Counted from the stretch's first letter, positions 1 through 10,928 are shown. The stretch is 64,000 nucleotides of DNA from Caryophanales bacterium UBA6259 (GCA_002441135.1 DJVJ01000018.1:1-64000); one strand, 5' to 3'. The notes: generated by a model not told the origin, from the letters alone. Numbers and translations: made by a program.

Positions 1-324
1 ATGGAACGAACCAAGGATATTGCATATGAAGTTGGAGCTAAAAAGAGAAAAGAGCAAGTATTAGTAGGATTCGCTGCCGAATCTGAACACCTTATAGAGC
101 GAGCAAATGCTAAATTAGAAAAGAAAAATATGGATTTGATTGTAGCAAATCATATTTTGATGGAAGGTGCTGGCTTTGAGAAGGACACCAATATTGTAAC
201 TATAATAGGTAAGGATGGAGAAGCAGTAGAATATCCAAAAATGAGTAAGTTTCAAATTGCTAATCAAATCCTATCCTCCGTCCTTCAATTAAAAGAAAAG
301 CAAAAAAGTGGGAAAGGAAATTAA
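1..324 (+). CDS. coaBC: CoaBC C-terminal fragment (phosphopantothenoylcysteine synthetase part), 5' end outside window
   Basis: This is the last 107 residues of the bifunctional flavoprotein that decarboxylates phosphopantothenoylcysteine and, in this CoaB half, joins cysteine to 4'-phosphopantothenate using CTP in coenzyme A synthesis. Visible CoaB marks are VGFAAES (about residues 22-28 of the fragment), the KKNMDLIVAN stretch and the DTNIVTII strand near the C-terminus. The first codon happens to be ATG, but the reading frame should continue upstream because CoaBC is about 400 residues. Only three bases separate its stop from priA, as in B. subtilis. The call rests on motif memory plus synteny. 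Confidence 0.85.
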   Translation: MERTKDIAYEVGAKKRKEQVLVGFAAESEHLIERANAKLEKKNMDLIVANHILMEGAGFEKDTNIVTIIGKDGEAVEYPKMSKFQIANQILSSVLQLKEKQKSGKGN

Positions 325-327
325 ATT

Positions 328-2757
328 GTGTACGCTACAGTAGTTGTTGATATACCAGACATTAATCATTACGGATATGATTATCTAGTTCCTGTGTCCC
401 TTGAAGAAGTGATAAAGCTAGGAGCGCGTGTATTAGTTCCTCTTGGAAATAGAAAGGTTCAAGGGTTTGTAGTTGGATTAGCTTCTAATACAGCGGTTAA
501 AAATACGAAACCGATAATCGAGGTTTTAGATATTTTGCCTCCGTTAACAGAAGAAATGATTAAGCTATCCTTTTGGATGAGTCATAATTACACAAGCCAT
601 TTGTATCGAACATTACAAATGCTGTTGCCAACTGCTCTTAAAACAAAAACAGAGGAGTACGTTAGGGCAAGCGTTACAGAACAAATCGCAATTTTATCTA
701 ATAGAGAAAAGGAAATTATAGACTGGGTTAAGGAAAAAGAAGTGATTAAACAGTCTATTTTAATTCATCAGTTTCCTGAGGACCAGCAGCTATTAAGTGA
801 AATGTTTAAATCCGGATTATTGGAGATAAATAAAGAATTCAAGGATAAAACAGGAATTAATAAGGTTTCCTATGTTAGATTAAGTAAATCAAAAGAAGAA
901 TGTTTGCTTGCAATTGGAGAATTACCAAAGCAAGCGATGAAGCAAAAACTAATCCTAGAACATTTTTTATCCCAAGAATGGGATGAAGTTCCTCTATCTG
1001 AGCTTTTATCACAGTTGAATTTGAATCGCTCTGCTGTTCAAGCTTTGGTTAAAAAGGGGTATTTAGCCATTTTTGAAAAAGTGATTTCAAGAGATCCTTA
1101 TAAAAATCGTAGCTTTACGGATAAGAGTGTCACATTAACACCAGAGCAAAATAATGTTTTAACCATTTTAGAAGGAAGCTTATCTAATGGAGAAAACAAA
1201 ACATTTCTACTTCATGGGGTAACAGGAAGTGGGAAAACAGAAATCTATCTTCAAATTATGGAAAAGGTATTAAAAGAACAAAAGGAAGCAATTTTGTTAG
1301 TTCCAGAAATATCGCTTACTCCTCAAATGGTTGAGAGATTTAAAGGGAGATTCGGGCCTTTAGTTGCAGTATTGCATAGTCAATTATCACAGGGTGAAAA
1401 ATATGATGAATGGAGAAGAATTCTTCACGGGAAGGCTAAAATTGCTGTTGGAGCTAGGTCTGCTATTTTTGCACCCTTTCAAAAATTAGGTTTAATTATT
1501 ATCGATGAAGAGCATGAAAGCTCTTACAAACAAGAAGAAAATCCGAAATATCACGCTAGAGAAATTGCCTTATGGAGAAAAGAGTATCAACAAGCGATGG
1601 TGATTTTAGGGAGCGCTACTCCCTCCTTAGAATCTTATTATAAAGCACTAAAAAAACAGTATCAGCTGTTACAACTACCTGAACGTGTATTCGGAAGAAA
1701 GCTACCAGCTGTTCATGTGGTCGATATGAGAGAGGAATTAACAGCAGGAAATAGAACTATGTTTAGTCATTTGCTGAAAGAAAAAATAGAGGAACGAATC
1801 GAAAAGAAGGAACAAATTGTTTTATTTTTAAATCGTAGAGGACATTCCACCTTTGTCATGTGTCGTTCATGTGGATATGTAATGCAATGTCCACATTGTG
1901 AAATTTCATTAACCTATCACCATAATAATAAAACTTTACGCTGCCATTATTGTGGTTATACAAAAATAGAGCCAAAGACCTGCCCAGAATGTGAGAGCAA
2001 ACAAATTCGTTATTTTGGTACAGGAACACAAAAAGTGGAGGAAGAGCTAGCCAAGGTATTTCCAGGAGTAAGAGTGATTCGAATGGATGTGGATACGACA
2101 AGTACAAAAGGTGCACATGAAAAGCTCTTAAATCAATTTAGAAATCATCAAGGAGATATTCTTCTAGGAACACAAATGATTGCGAAGGGATTGGATTTTC
2201 CAAAGGTAACATTAGTTGGGGTCATTGCAGCGGATACCATGTTAAAGCTACCAGACTTTCGAGCAGCAGAACGAACATTTCAGCTTTTAACTCAGGTTAG
2301 CGGGAGAGCTGGAAGACATGATTTAGAGGGGGATGTGGTGGTTCAAACCTATACACCAGAGCATTATAGTGTGGAATTTGCAAGTCAACACGATTATTCC
2401 TCTTTTTTTGGGAAAGAATTATTAAATAGAAAAGCGTTGGATTATCCTCCCTTTAAAAAATTGATTCTTATTCAATTTAGTCATCCTGATTTAACGATGG
2501 TGATGAAGGCTAGTGAACACTTCTCTCGTGGATTAAGAATAAATCTAGTAAATGAGAAAAATATAGAAATTTTGGGCCCTGTCGCTTCTCCTATATCACG
2601 CTTAAAAGATAGATATCGTTTTCAATGCATGATAAAATATAATGATGAATCTATTGTAATTACCTTGATTCATCAACAAATGGAAAAAACACAGGAAGAA
2701 TTAAAGGATCGCCAATTATTGATTAGTGTTGATGTGGATCCTAATGTTGTAATGTAA
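328..2757 (+). CDS. priA: Primosomal protein N' (PriA helicase)
   Basis: PriA is the 3'-5' superfamily 2 DNA helicase that recognises stalled forks and reloads the replisome. The 809-residue product has the N-terminal DNA-binding region, a Walker A motif GVTGSGKT (residues 297-304), a DEEH box (393-396) and four CxxC pairs that bind two zinc ions (Cys 512/515, 521/524, 539/542, 552/555). These are followed by the second helicase lobe with QVSGRAGR. Length is normal for the family. The start is GTG with an AAAGGA site about ten bases upstream. It is translationally close to coaBC and is followed after 12 bases by def. Confidence 0.96.
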   Translation: MYATVVVDIPDINHYGYDYLVPVSLEEVIKLGARVLVPLGNRKVQGFVVGLASNTAVKNTKPIIEVLDILPPLTEEMIKLSFWMSHNYTSHLYRTLQMLLPTALKTKTEEYVRASVTEQIAILSNREKEIIDWVKEKEVIKQSILIHQFPEDQQLLSEMFKSGLLEINKEFKDKTGINKVSYVRLSKSKEECLLAIGELPKQAMKQKLILEHFLSQEWDEVPLSELLSQLNLNRSAVQALVKKGYLAIFEKVISRDPYKNRSFTDKSVTLTPEQNNVLTILEGSLSNGENKTFLLHGVTGSGKTEIYLQIMEKVLKEQKEAILLVPEISLTPQMVERFKGRFGPLVAVLHSQLSQGEKYDEWRRILHGKAKIAVGARSAIFAPFQKLGLIIIDEEHESSYKQEENPKYHAREIALWRKEYQQAMVILGSATPSLESYYKALKKQYQLLQLPERVFGRKLPAVHVVDMREELTAGNRTMFSHLLKEKIEERIEKKEQIVLFLNRRGHSTFVMCRSCGYVMQCPHCEISLTYHHNNKTLRCHYCGYTKIEPKTCPECESKQIRYFGTGTQKVEEELAKVFPGVRVIRMDVDTTSTKGAHEKLLNQFRNHQGDILLGTQMIAKGLDFPKVTLVGVIAADTMLKLPDFRAAERTFQLLTQVSGRAGRHDLEGDVVVQTYTPEHYSVEFASQHDYSSFFGKELLNRKALDYPPFKKLILIQFSHPDLTMVMKASEHFSRGLRINLVNEKNIEILGPVASPISRLKDRYRFQCMIKYNDESIVITLIHQQMEKTQEELKDRQLLISVDVDPNVVM

Positions 2758-2769
2758 AGGAGGATAATT

Positions 2770-3234
2770 ATGGCTTTAAGAGTTATTTTAAAGGATACAG
2801 ACCCATTATTAAGGGAAACTTCTAAACCAGTCTTAGAAATTACCCCAAGAATTCATAAGCTGTTAGATGATATGGCGGATACAATGTATGATGCAGAAGG
2901 AGTTGGCTTGGCTGCACCTCAAATAGCAATCCTTAAGCGGGTTGTAGTTATTGATGTAGGCCAAGGTTTAATTGAATTAATTAATCCTGAGATTATCGAA
3001 AAAGATGGCGTTCAGATTGGGCCAGAAGGCTGCTTAAGTGTTCCGGGGGTTGTTGGGAAGGTCAGAAGAGCAGACAATGTAAAAGTAAAAGCGCTAGATC
3101 GTCAGGGGAAAGAATATATTGTGGAAGGCACAGGTCTTCTTGCACGAGCACTGCAACATGAAATCGATCATTTGAATGGTATTCTTTTTACTGATCTTGC
3201 CGAAGAGATATATAAGGATGAAGTGAATTTATAG
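2770..3234 (+). CDS. def: Peptide deformylase
   Basis: This metalloenzyme removes the N-formyl group from nascent proteins in the cytosol. All three diagnostic motifs are present in the 154 residues: GVGLAAPQ (44-51), EGCLS (86-90) with the metal ligand Cys88, and HEIDH (130-134) with two histidine ligands and the catalytic Glu131. The short length resembles the DefA/type 1 form rather than the longer type 2 Gram-positive form. An AGGAGG site precedes the ATG. The next gene, fmt, puts on the formyl group that this enzyme takes off, so the pair is functionally coupled. Confidence 0.96.
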   Translation: MALRVILKDTDPLLRETSKPVLEITPRIHKLLDDMADTMYDAEGVGLAAPQIAILKRVVVIDVGQGLIELINPEIIEKDGVQIGPEGCLSVPGVVGKVRRADNVKVKALDRQGKEYIVEGTGLLARALQHEIDHLNGILFTDLAEEIYKDEVNL

Positions 3235-3245
3235 GAGTTGATTAA

Positions 3246-4178
3246 ATGCGTATCGTTTTTATGGGCACCCCTGATTTTGCGGTGCCCTCTTTGCAAAGTT
3301 TAATATATGAGGGATATGAGATTGTCGGTATAGTGACCCAGCCTGATCGACCAAAGGGTAGAAAACAGGAATTAACGCCCTCACCAGTCAAGATTGTAGC
3401 TGTAGAAAACGGGATTGAGGTTTATCAGCCTAATAAAATTAGAGCAGAGGAAGCAATTGAAAAGGTGATAAGCTGGAATCCTGATCTAATTGTGACTGCT
3501 GCTTATGGGCAGATTATTCCAGATGCAATATTGAAGTCACCAAAGTATAAAGCAATTAATGTACATGCTTCATTACTTCCTAAATTTCGTGGCGCTGCTC
3601 CAATTCACCAAAGCATTATTCAGGGTGAAAAAGAAACTGGGGTAACTATTATGTATATGGTAAAAGAATTAGATGCCGGAGATATGCTATCTAGTGCTAA
3701 GATTCCGATAGAAAAAGAGGATAATGTGGGTTCACTTCATGATAAATTAAGTATTGTAGGTGCAAAGCTATTAATTGATACCATTAAACAAATTGAAGCT
3801 GGTACGGTTACTCCTATTGCACAAAATCACGAAGAAGCCACCTTTGCACCCACATTAAAAAGAGAAGATGAGAGAATCGATTGGAATCAAACAAGTATGG
3901 AAGTATATAACCAAATCAGAGGTTTGAATCCATGGCCTGTCGCATATACTCATTTTAGAAATGAGGTATTTAAAATTTGGTGGGCTGAGCCAGTGGATTA
4001 TCAACACAATGAATTGCCAGGCACTGTTTTAAAAACAGATAAAAATCTTTGTATTGTGGCTACAAAAGACGGTGGAATTAGTTTAATCGAGGTTCAACCA
4101 GCTGGTAAAAGAAAAATGAATATCCAATCCTTTTTACAAGGAGCAAATGTAGAGGTTGGAGAAAAACTAGGTGAATAA
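3246..4178 (+). CDS. fmt: Methionyl-tRNA formyltransferase
   Basis: Fmt transfers a formyl group from 10-formyl-tetrahydrofolate to initiator Met-tRNA. The 310-residue protein has the N-terminal Rossmann-like formyltransferase domain with the signature NVHASLLPKFRGAAP (105-119). The catalytic residues Asn105, His107 and Asp143 are all present by comparison with the E. coli enzyme. The C-terminal OB-fold domain occupies roughly residues 205-310. It lies 11 bases after def and 2 bases before rsmB, within one operon. Confidence 0.96.
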   Translation: MRIVFMGTPDFAVPSLQSLIYEGYEIVGIVTQPDRPKGRKQELTPSPVKIVAVENGIEVYQPNKIRAEEAIEKVISWNPDLIVTAAYGQIIPDAILKSPKYKAINVHASLLPKFRGAAPIHQSIIQGEKETGVTIMYMVKELDAGDMLSSAKIPIEKEDNVGSLHDKLSIVGAKLLIDTIKQIEAGTVTPIAQNHEEATFAPTLKREDERIDWNQTSMEVYNQIRGLNPWPVAYTHFRNEVFKIWWAEPVDYQHNELPGTVLKTDKNLCIVATKDGGISLIEVQPAGKRKMNIQSFLQGANVEVGEKLGE

Positions 4179-4180
4179 TA

Positions 4181-5542
4181 ATGAAAAAAACAGCTAGAGA
4201 AGTCGCTTTAGAGGTACTAACTAAGGTTGATAAAGAGAATTCATATAGTAATCTACAATTAAACCAGAGCTTAAAAAACGAAGAGTTGTCTCGTATGGAT
4301 ATCAATTTTACGACTGAAATTTTATATGGAACAATTCAACACCTCAACACAATTGACTGGATTATGCAGCCTTTTTTAAAGATGAAGCTACAGAAATTAG
4401 AACCATGGGTTCGGAATTTACTTCGACTTAGTATTTATCAAATATGGTATTTAGATAAAGTTCCCACTCATGCTATCGTGAACGAAGCTGTAAATATAGC
4501 CAAGAAAAAAGGGCATAAAGGAATTTCTGGGATGGTTAATGGGGTATTACGAAATATTCTTCGAAATAAGGAAACTATTCGTATTCCAGAGGATCTTCCT
4601 GAGAATGAGAAAATCTCCCTTGAGCATTCCCATCCACTATGGCTAGTTAATCGTTTAGTGAAGGATTATGGGGTTGATGAAGCAAGAGAAATTTGTAAGG
4701 TGAATAACCTAGCTCCATATCACTCCGTTCGTATTAATCCATTAAAAACAACACGAGAGGAAATAATGGAGCAGTTTGCAAAGGAATTAGGCAATCAGGC
4801 TGAAATCACTCCTTCACCTTTATCTTCTCAAGGGATAAGAATTAAAGGTGGTGGAAATCTTGCTTTAACCAATTGGTATAAAGAAGGATTTATTTCTATT
4901 CAAGATGAAAGCTCCATGCTAGTAGCCCAAGTTGTAGATGCCAAACCTGGAAGTATGGTTTTAGATGCCGCTGCGGCACCAGGTGGTAAAACAACACATA
5001 TCGCAGAGTTGATGCAGGATAATGGGACAATAATTGCCTCTGATTTACATAAACATAAAATAAAATTAATTGAAGATCAGCAAAAACGATTGGGATTACA
5101 TATTATTCAGACTATCCATTCGGATGCTAGAAGATTAAAAAATGAATTACCAGCCCATTTTGATCGTATTTTACTCGATGTACCATGCTCAGGTCTTGGT
5201 GTAATTAGAAGAAAACCAGATTTAAAATGGAGTAAGAAAGAGCAGGATATTTTAGATTTAACAAGAGTTCAAAAGGAAATATTGCAAGACGTTTCATTTT
5301 TACTAAAACCGGGTGGCATACTAGTTTATAGCACATGTACGATGGCAATTGAGGAAAATGAAGCAATGGTAAAGGATTTTGTACAAAAGAACCCCGATTT
5401 TCAACTTGATACCAATTTATCATCGTATTTACCTGAATTGGTAAATAAAAAAATAGATGCTTCTGCGGGGATGATTCAAATTTTACCTCATCATTTTCAG
5501 ACTGATGGATTTTTTATAAGTCGGCTAATTCGAATCAAATAA
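4181..5542 (+). CDS. rsmB: 16S rRNA cytosine-C5 methyltransferase RsmB (Sun)
   Basis: RsmB makes m5C967-type methylations in 16S rRNA using S-adenosylmethionine. The 453-residue protein has an N-terminal NusB-like RNA-binding domain (about 1-135) and a C-terminal Rossmann methyltransferase. Motif I is [10 protein letters not shown] (261-270). The two catalytic cysteines typical of RNA m5C enzymes are visible: Cys336 in DVPCSG and Cys386 in YSTCT. An AGGTGA site lies inside the end of fmt, so translation is probably coupled to it. Confidence 0.95.
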   Translation: MKKTAREVALEVLTKVDKENSYSNLQLNQSLKNEELSRMDINFTTEILYGTIQHLNTIDWIMQPFLKMKLQKLEPWVRNLLRLSIYQIWYLDKVPTHAIVNEAVNIAKKKGHKGISGMVNGVLRNILRNKETIRIPEDLPENEKISLEHSHPLWLVNRLVKDYGVDEAREICKVNNLAPYHSVRINPLKTTREEIMEQFAKELGNQAEITPSPLSSQGIRIKGGGNLALTNWYKEGFISIQDESSMLVAQVVDAKPGSMVLDAAAAPGGKTTHIAELMQDNGTIIASDLHKHKIKLIEDQQKRLGLHIIQTIHSDARRLKNELPAHFDRILLDVPCSGLGVIRRKPDLKWSKKEQDILDLTRVQKEILQDVSFLLKPGGILVYSTCTMAIEENEAMVKDFVQKNPDFQLDTNLSSYLPELVNKKIDASAGMIQILPHHFQTDGFFISRLIRIK

Positions 5543-5568
5543 ATTTTTCATATGAATGGTGGTACGTC

Positions 5569-6624
5569 ATGAAAAAAAAGAACATCTATGATTTAAAGCT
5601 AGAAGAATGGAATGCATGGTTAAAAGAAAACGGCGAACCAACGTATCGAGGTAAGCAAATTTTTGATTGGCTTTATGTGAAAAGAGCAGAGTCGATTGAA
5701 GAGATGAGTAATCTTCCTAAAGGATTACGTCAGAAATTAACAGATCAATTTGAATATCAAGCCTTACATACAATATCTCAACATACCTCAGGCGATGGGA
5801 CAATTAAGTTTTTGTTTCAGCTTTATGACGGAAATGCGATTGAAACAGTAATCATGAGGCATGATTATGGAAATAGCGTCTGTGTTACCACTCAGGTTGG
5901 GTGTAGAATGGGTTGTACCTTTTGTGCATCTACACTTGGTGGAGTTGAACGAAATCTAACCGCTGGTGAAATTGTTGCACAGGTACTAGAATCCCAAAGA
6001 ATATTAGATAAAGAAGATGCAAGAGTCAGCAGTGTTGTCGTAATGGGATCTGGAGAGCCCTTTGACAATTATGAAGAAACAATAAAATTTATTGAAATTA
6101 TCAATGATAATTTGGGATTAAATATTGGTCAGCGCCATATTACGGTATCAACAAGTGGAATAGTACCTAAAATCTATGAATTTGCAGATCTAAAATGGCA
6201 AGTAGGATTTGCTCTGTCCCTACACGCTCCTAATGATGCACTTAGAACAAGATTGATGCCAATCAATAAGAAATATCCATTGAAAGAATTGATGAAATCC
6301 TGCTATTACTACGTTAACACAACAAACCGAAGAATTACTTTTGAGTATGCTTTAATGGGTGGTGTTAATGATCATGATGAGCATGCGATAGAACTAGCAA
6401 ATCTAATCAAGGATATCAAATGTCATGTCAACTTAATACCTGTCAATCATGTGCCAGAGAGAGAATATGTAAGAACAACGAAAAAGCAGATTCAAAATTT
6501 CAAAAGAATATTAGAAAATCACCAAGTTAATGTTACGATAAGAAGAGAACAGGGTGGAGATATTGAGGCTGCATGTGGGCAACTTAGAGCGAAACATATG
6601 GATACTGAATTCAAATTGAGGTGA
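5569..6624 (+). CDS. rlmN: Dual-specificity 23S rRNA/tRNA A2503-C2 methyltransferase (radical SAM)
   Basis: RlmN methylates C2 of adenosine 2503 in 23S rRNA and A37 of some tRNAs by radical chemistry. The 351-residue protein carries the radical-SAM cluster cysteines 112, 116 and 119 (CRMGCTFC). It also has Cys336 in ACGQLR, which by homology carries the methyl group, and Cys105, equivalent to the conserved cysteine seven residues before the cluster. The frame overlaps prpC closely at its 3' end. It is RlmN rather than Cfr by length and position in the priA-rpe run. Confidence 0.95.
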   Translation: MKKKNIYDLKLEEWNAWLKENGEPTYRGKQIFDWLYVKRAESIEEMSNLPKGLRQKLTDQFEYQALHTISQHTSGDGTIKFLFQLYDGNAIETVIMRHDYGNSVCVTTQVGCRMGCTFCASTLGGVERNLTAGEIVAQVLESQRILDKEDARVSSVVVMGSGEPFDNYEETIKFIEIINDNLGLNIGQRHITVSTSGIVPKIYEFADLKWQVGFALSLHAPNDALRTRLMPINKKYPLKELMKSCYYYVNTTNRRITFEYALMGGVNDHDEHAIELANLIKDIKCHVNLIPVNHVPEREYVRTTKKQIQNFKRILENHQVNVTIRREQGGDIEAACGQLRAKHMDTEFKLR

Positions 6625-6629
6625 GGAGC

Positions 6630-7370
6630 TTGGAAATAGGGGTTCGTTCTGATGTGGGTAAGGTAAGAGAGATAAATGAAGACGCTGTCTTCTTAAGTGA
6701 TGCTTACCCAAATGGATTAAGAATTGCTATCGTTGCTGATGGAATGGGTGGACATTTAGCAGGTGAAGTAGCAAGTCAAACAGCAATTGACACAATTATG
6801 GAACAATTACATCATAAGTTAAGTGAAAATAATTCTATTGAATCACTAGAAAATGCTCTCAAATTAGGAATCATGGAGTCTAATTCTAAAATATTTCAAC
6901 AGTCTAAAGAGGACATCCAATATCGAGGAATGGGAACAACGGTGGTTACTGCCATTATTGATAGTGATTGGATTATTCTTGGTCACATTGGAGATAGTAG
7001 GGCTTATTTAGTTAATCCAACAAAAATAGTTCAATTAACAAAGGATCATTCTTTAGTGAATGAACTACTAAGAAATGGTCAAATCACAGAGGAAGAAGCA
7101 GAAAATCATCCTCAGAAAAATATATTAACTAGGGCTTTAGGAACGGATGAAATCGTAAAAATAGATCACTCTGTTATTCATTGGGAAAAAGATGATACCT
7201 TAATCCTTTGTAGTGATGGTTTAACAAATCGGGTTAATGATCAAATGATATTAGATTACGTAAATAACGATGATTTCTCAGCGCAAGAGGTAGCAGATCA
7301 ACTTGTTAATCTAGCTAATCAAGCTGGTGGGGAAGACAATATTTCCGTCATCATTATTCGTCATGATTAA
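6630..7370 (+). CDS. prpC: PP2C-type protein phosphatase PrpC (Stp)
   Basis: PrpC is the Mn/Mg-dependent serine/threonine phosphatase that reverses phosphorylation by the neighbouring kinase PrkC. PP2C motifs are clear: REINED near the start, VADGMGGHLAGE, GMGTTVV, HIGDSRAYL, KDHSLVNEL, LILCSDGLTN and GGEDNISV. These give the acidic metal ligands. I place the start at TTG 6630, because a GAGGTGAGG site sits correctly upstream and the N-terminus then aligns with B. subtilis PrpC. A GTG at 6621 is in frame but overlaps that site. The next gene is prkC. Confidence 0.94.
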   Translation: MEIGVRSDVGKVREINEDAVFLSDAYPNGLRIAIVADGMGGHLAGEVASQTAIDTIMEQLHHKLSENNSIESLENALKLGIMESNSKIFQQSKEDIQYRGMGTTVVTAIIDSDWIILGHIGDSRAYLVNPTKIVQLTKDHSLVNELLRNGQITEEEAENHPQKNILTRALGTDEIVKIDHSVIHWEKDDTLILCSDGLTNRVNDQMILDYVNNDDFSAQEVADQLVNLANQAGGEDNISVIIIRHD

Positions 7371-7402
7371 AGAACTTAGGGGAAAGAAAAGAGGTGATCT
7401 AA

Positions 7403-9316
7403 TTGATAGGCACCGTTATTGGGAATACATATAAGTTGTTACGTAAAATTGGTGGCGGAGGAATGGCAGACGTATATAAAGCAGTAAATGAAAATACGGG
7501 CCAAGAAGTTGCTGTTAAAATTTTACATCAGCAATATGTACATGAAGAGGATTTTGTAAAACGCTTTAAAAGAGAAGCAGATTCGGTATCCAGTCTCTCT
7601 CATAAAAATATAGTTGAAATTTATGATGTTGGTGAAGAAGAAAATCTATACTATATCGTGATGGAATATATAAATGGCTTAACTTTAAAACAGCTAATTC
7701 AAAGAGAAGGTGCACTTACAGTTGAAGAAGCAATCAGAATTGGCAAACAAATTTTATCCGCGTTAGATCATGCCCATCAACATCATATTGTTCATCGAGA
7801 CATTAAACCACACAATATCTTAATTGGTCTAAATGGTCAAGTGAAGGTTACGGATTTTGGAATAGCAAGAGCAATTTCTCAGGCTACGATTACTCATACT
7901 GGGTCTGTTTTGGGTTCGGTACACTATCTATCTCCAGAGCAAGCCAGAGGTGGATGGACTGATGAAAAAACTGACTTGTACTCTTTTGGCGTTGTTTTAT
8001 ATGAAATGTTAACAGGAACGCTTCCTTTTTCAGGTGATAGTCCAATTACAGTGGCACTAAAGCATTTACAAGATAAATTTGTTTATCCTAGGGATATTAA
8101 CCAGCAAATTCCTCAGAGTATTGAAAATGTAGTCCTGAAAGCTTTAGTGAAAGATCCAAACAAAAGATATGCAAGTGCTAGTCAAATATTAAATGATTTG
8201 AGTACATCATTAGATCCAAATAGAATCAATGAACCAAGATTTATTTTAGAGAATGAAGAGTTTGAGGATGATGAACCAACGATGATTATGGCTCCTCTTT
8301 TTCAAAGTGAAAATGAAAAAGAAGCCTCTTATATCACTCAATCAAGAAAAACGAAACAAACCAATATCATATATAAAAAATATGGGTTAATACTATTTGT
8401 GGTTCTTCTCATTTTTTTATTAGGATTCGCAGGATATCAGTACCTTGAAAAAAAACTAACGATTCCTGAGGTGGATACACCGAATTTGGTGGGAAAACAT
8501 ATTGATGATGCCGTAAAGGAATTAAACAAACTTCAGTTAAATTATGAGATTACCAAAAAACATGATCAAACTATAGCAGAAGGATTCATTATTCAACAAT
8601 TTCCGGAAAGTGATAAGATTAAAACAAATCAAACCATGTCTATCGTGGTTAGCCTAGGAAAAGAACAAATCGAAATGCCTGAACTGCTGCATTATTCAGA
8701 AGGACAAGCTAAAGTGATGCTACAGCAATTAGGATTTACGCAAATCGAAACGATGGAGTCATATCATGATGAACCTGTTGGTAATGTGTTTAATCAAGAG
8801 CCAGAAAGTAAAAAAAAGGTGATTCCAGATGAAACGAGAGTAATTCTTTTTGTTAGTAAAGGCAAAGAATCTATAAGTATGCCAGATTTAATGGGTTTAA
8901 ATTTACAGCAGGTTGATGCAATACTAAAAAGAAATGATTTAAAATTAGGTAAGGTAGTAGAGAGCTACAGCTTTGATAAAGAAAAAGGGAAAGTGTTTGA
9001 TCAGCATCCATTTGATCCAGGATTTCCTGTGAAGCCGGGGGATGAAGTAAGCATTTGGATTAGTTTAGGGCCAGATCCAGAAACGAAAAAGAAAACGTGG
9101 GATATTCCGGTTTGGCCAGATGAAAATCAAGACACAGCAGAGATTGAAATTATTTTAAAGGATGCAAGAGAACAAGAAATCATTTGGAAAAAGGAAACTA
9201 TTTCTGATTTTGTTATTTATCAAGTCGAATTATTATTAACTCCTTCACACCCTAACGGTCAAATTATCGTGAAGAAAAATAATGAAGTTTTTCAAGTACA
9301 GGATGTTTCATATTAA
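7403..9316 (+). CDS. prkC: PASTA-domain serine/threonine protein kinase PrkC
   Basis: PrkC is a membrane kinase that senses muropeptides and phosphorylates translation and cell-wall proteins. In the 637 residues the kinase domain runs from about 10 to 270. It has the glycine loop GGGGMADVY (17-25), Lys39, catalytic HRD (131-133) and DFG (Asp151). A membrane segment follows at about 328-348, then three extracellular PASTA repeats (roughly 352-420, 423-490, 491-557) and a C-terminal tail. This layout matches B. subtilis PrkC. The start is TTG behind a GAGGTGAT site. It forms an operon with prpC and rsgA; the latter is a known PrkC substrate in B. subtilis. Confidence 0.95.
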   Translation: MIGTVIGNTYKLLRKIGGGGMADVYKAVNENTGQEVAVKILHQQYVHEEDFVKRFKREADSVSSLSHKNIVEIYDVGEEENLYYIVMEYINGLTLKQLIQREGALTVEEAIRIGKQILSALDHAHQHHIVHRDIKPHNILIGLNGQVKVTDFGIARAISQATITHTGSVLGSVHYLSPEQARGGWTDEKTDLYSFGVVLYEMLTGTLPFSGDSPITVALKHLQDKFVYPRDINQQIPQSIENVVLKALVKDPNKRYASASQILNDLSTSLDPNRINEPRFILENEEFEDDEPTMIMAPLFQSENEKEASYITQSRKTKQTNIIYKKYGLILFVVLLIFLLGFAGYQYLEKKLTIPEVDTPNLVGKHIDDAVKELNKLQLNYEITKKHDQTIAEGFIIQQFPESDKIKTNQTMSIVVSLGKEQIEMPELLHYSEGQAKVMLQQLGFTQIETMESYHDEPVGNVFNQEPESKKKVIPDETRVILFVSKGKESISMPDLMGLNLQQVDAILKRNDLKLGKVVESYSFDKEKGKVFDQHPFDPGFPVKPGDEVSIWISLGPDPETKKKTWDIPVWPDENQDTAEIEIILKDAREQEIIWKKETISDFVIYQVELLLTPSHPNGQIIVKKNNEVFQVQDVSY

Positions 9317-9345
9317 CACTTTAAAAACTGATTTGGAGGGAAGAT

Positions 9346-10242
9346 ATGCCTAGAGGGCAAATCATTCGTACGCTTAGTAACTTTTATTATGTTAGAGATG
9401 AAGAAAACAATATTTGGGAATGTAAAGCTAGAGGTTTATTTAAGATGCAAAAAATTACGCCACTAGTTGGAGACTATGTTTATTTTGATTCAGTGAATCA
9501 GGAAGGTCAAAAGACAGGGTATATCGTTGAAATAGAACCTCGTAGAAATGAGCTTTTTAGACCACAAATTGCGAATGTTGATCAAGCAGTCTTAGTTTTT
9601 TCAATGAAATCGCCTGATTTTAGTACTATACTACTTGATAAATTTTTAGTGCATGTGGAAAAAGCGAATATAAATCCAATTATTTGTTTAACGAAAATTG
9701 ATTTATTAGAAGACGAAAATCAATTAGAAAGTTTACTTAAGCCTTATTTATCCACTGGATATCTCATTATTAGAACTAGTTCAAAAAATAATATTGGACT
9801 TGAGGAGCTTAAATCTAGATTAAAGGATAAAATTACAGTGTTTGCTGGTCAATCCGGAGTTGGCAAGTCATCTCTATTAAATGCGCTCATACCTGCATTA
9901 GAACTAGAAACAAATGAAATTAGTAAGAAGCTTGGCAGAGGAAAACATACTACTCGGTTTGTTCAATTCTTATCCTTGCCTAATGGAGGAATGGTTGCGG
10001 ACACCCCTGGATTTAGTCAATTGGATTTTGTTGGTATTTCAGCTGAAGAATTGGATGACTATTTTGTGGAATTTCAATCCTATAGTGAAGTCTGTAAATA
10101 TCGTGGGTGTCTTCATCAGAATGAACCTGGATGTGCAGTAAAACTTGCAGTTGAAAAAAATGAAATAGATAATGGCAGATATGAGCATTATTTGCAGTTT
10201 TTAAATACTATAAAAGAGGCAGAGGCAAGAAAATGGAGGTAA
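9346..10242 (+). CDS. rsgA: Ribosome small-subunit biogenesis GTPase RsgA (YloQ/CpgA)
   Basis: RsgA is a circularly permuted GTPase that checks late 30S assembly. In the 298 residues an N-terminal OB fold is followed by motifs in permuted order: G4 TKID (116-119), G1 GQSGVGKS (168-175), then G3 DTPG (219-222). The C-terminal zinc knuckle has Cys250, Cys255, His257 and Cys263. The ribosome binding site GGAGGG precedes the ATG. Its last codons overlap the ribosome binding site of rpe, which suggests translational coupling. Confidence 0.96.
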   Translation: MPRGQIIRTLSNFYYVRDEENNIWECKARGLFKMQKITPLVGDYVYFDSVNQEGQKTGYIVEIEPRRNELFRPQIANVDQAVLVFSMKSPDFSTILLDKFLVHVEKANINPIICLTKIDLLEDENQLESLLKPYLSTGYLIIRTSSKNNIGLEELKSRLKDKITVFAGQSGVGKSSLLNALIPALELETNEISKKLGRGKHTTRFVQFLSLPNGGMVADTPGFSQLDFVGISAEELDDYFVEFQSYSEVCKYRGCLHQNEPGCAVKLAVEKNEIDNGRYEHYLQFLNTIKEAEARKWR

Positions 10243-10247
10243 TAAAT

Positions 10248-10889
10248 TTGATTAAAATCGCACCCTCAATTTTATCCGCTGATTTTTCAAAATTAGCAGA
10301 GGAAATTCAAACGGTTGAAACAGCTGGAGCAGATTTACTGCATGTGGATGTAATGGATGGCCATTTTGTCCCTAATATTACTATTGGACCACTAGTTGTT
10401 GAGGCGATAAAACCGAAAACAAATCTACCACTAGATGTTCATTTAATGATAGCTAACCCTGATCAATATATTGAAAGCTTTATAAAGGCTGGAGCAGATA
10501 TTATTTCAGTTCATGCAGAGGCAACAGTTCATTTACATCGGACTATTCATTTAATTAAAAGCTTAGGAGCAAAAGCTTCAATAGCCCTTAATCCAGCAAC
10601 TCCAATCCATGGATTAGAGTATATTTTAGAGGACCTCGACATGGTGTTATTAATGACGGTTAATCCAGGCTTTGGGGGTCAAAGCTTCATTCCTGGTGTT
10701 CTACCAAAAATTAAACAGCTACGTGAACTAATTGAAAAGAAAAATTTATTGATTGATATTCAAGTAGATGGTGGAGTAAACGATAGGACTGTGAAAGAAG
10801 TAATTGAAGCTGGAGCAAATGTTTTAGTAGCCGGATCTTATGTTTTTAATCATCAAGATAGAAAGCAAGCCATCGCTAGTTTGCGATAG
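10248..10889 (+). CDS. rpe: Ribulose-phosphate 3-epimerase
   Basis: Rpe interconverts ribulose-5-phosphate and xylulose-5-phosphate in the pentose phosphate pathway. The TIM-barrel marks are APSILSADF at the N-terminus, [12 protein letters not shown] (metal-binding His and Asp), [11 protein letters not shown] and the phosphate-binding VDGGVN and AGSYVF. I choose TTG 10248 as start: GGAGGT lies seven bases upstream and the protein then begins MIKIAPS, as in B. subtilis. An ATG at 10233 is in frame but overlaps the ribosome binding site. A strong two-way terminator follows. Confidence 0.95.
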   Translation: MIKIAPSILSADFSKLAEEIQTVETAGADLLHVDVMDGHFVPNITIGPLVVEAIKPKTNLPLDVHLMIANPDQYIESFIKAGADIISVHAEATVHLHRTIHLIKSLGAKASIALNPATPIHGLEYILEDLDMVLLMTVNPGFGGQSFIPGVLPKIKQLRELIEKKNLLIDIQVDGGVNDRTVKEVIEAGANVLVAGSYVFNHQDRKQAIASLR

Positions 10890-10896
10890 AAATAGG

Positions 10897-10928
10897 AAAA
10901 AGGATTAGAATTTTTTCTAATCCTTTTT
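10897..10928. terminator. Bidirectional rho-independent terminator, rpe / gbsR-type gene
   Basis: Perfect 14-base arms (10897-10910 and 10915-10928) surround a four-base loop. Each arm ends in a run of A or T, so the hairpin works for both strands. It ends the priA-rpe run and the convergent regulator gene. The regulator's last codons lie inside the right arm. Confidence 0.92.

Noticed and set aside
1..324. ATG at base 1 as a true start of a 107-residue gene
   Set aside because: The protein is clearly the C-terminal part of CoaBC, so the ATG is an internal codon and the gene continues upstream of the window.
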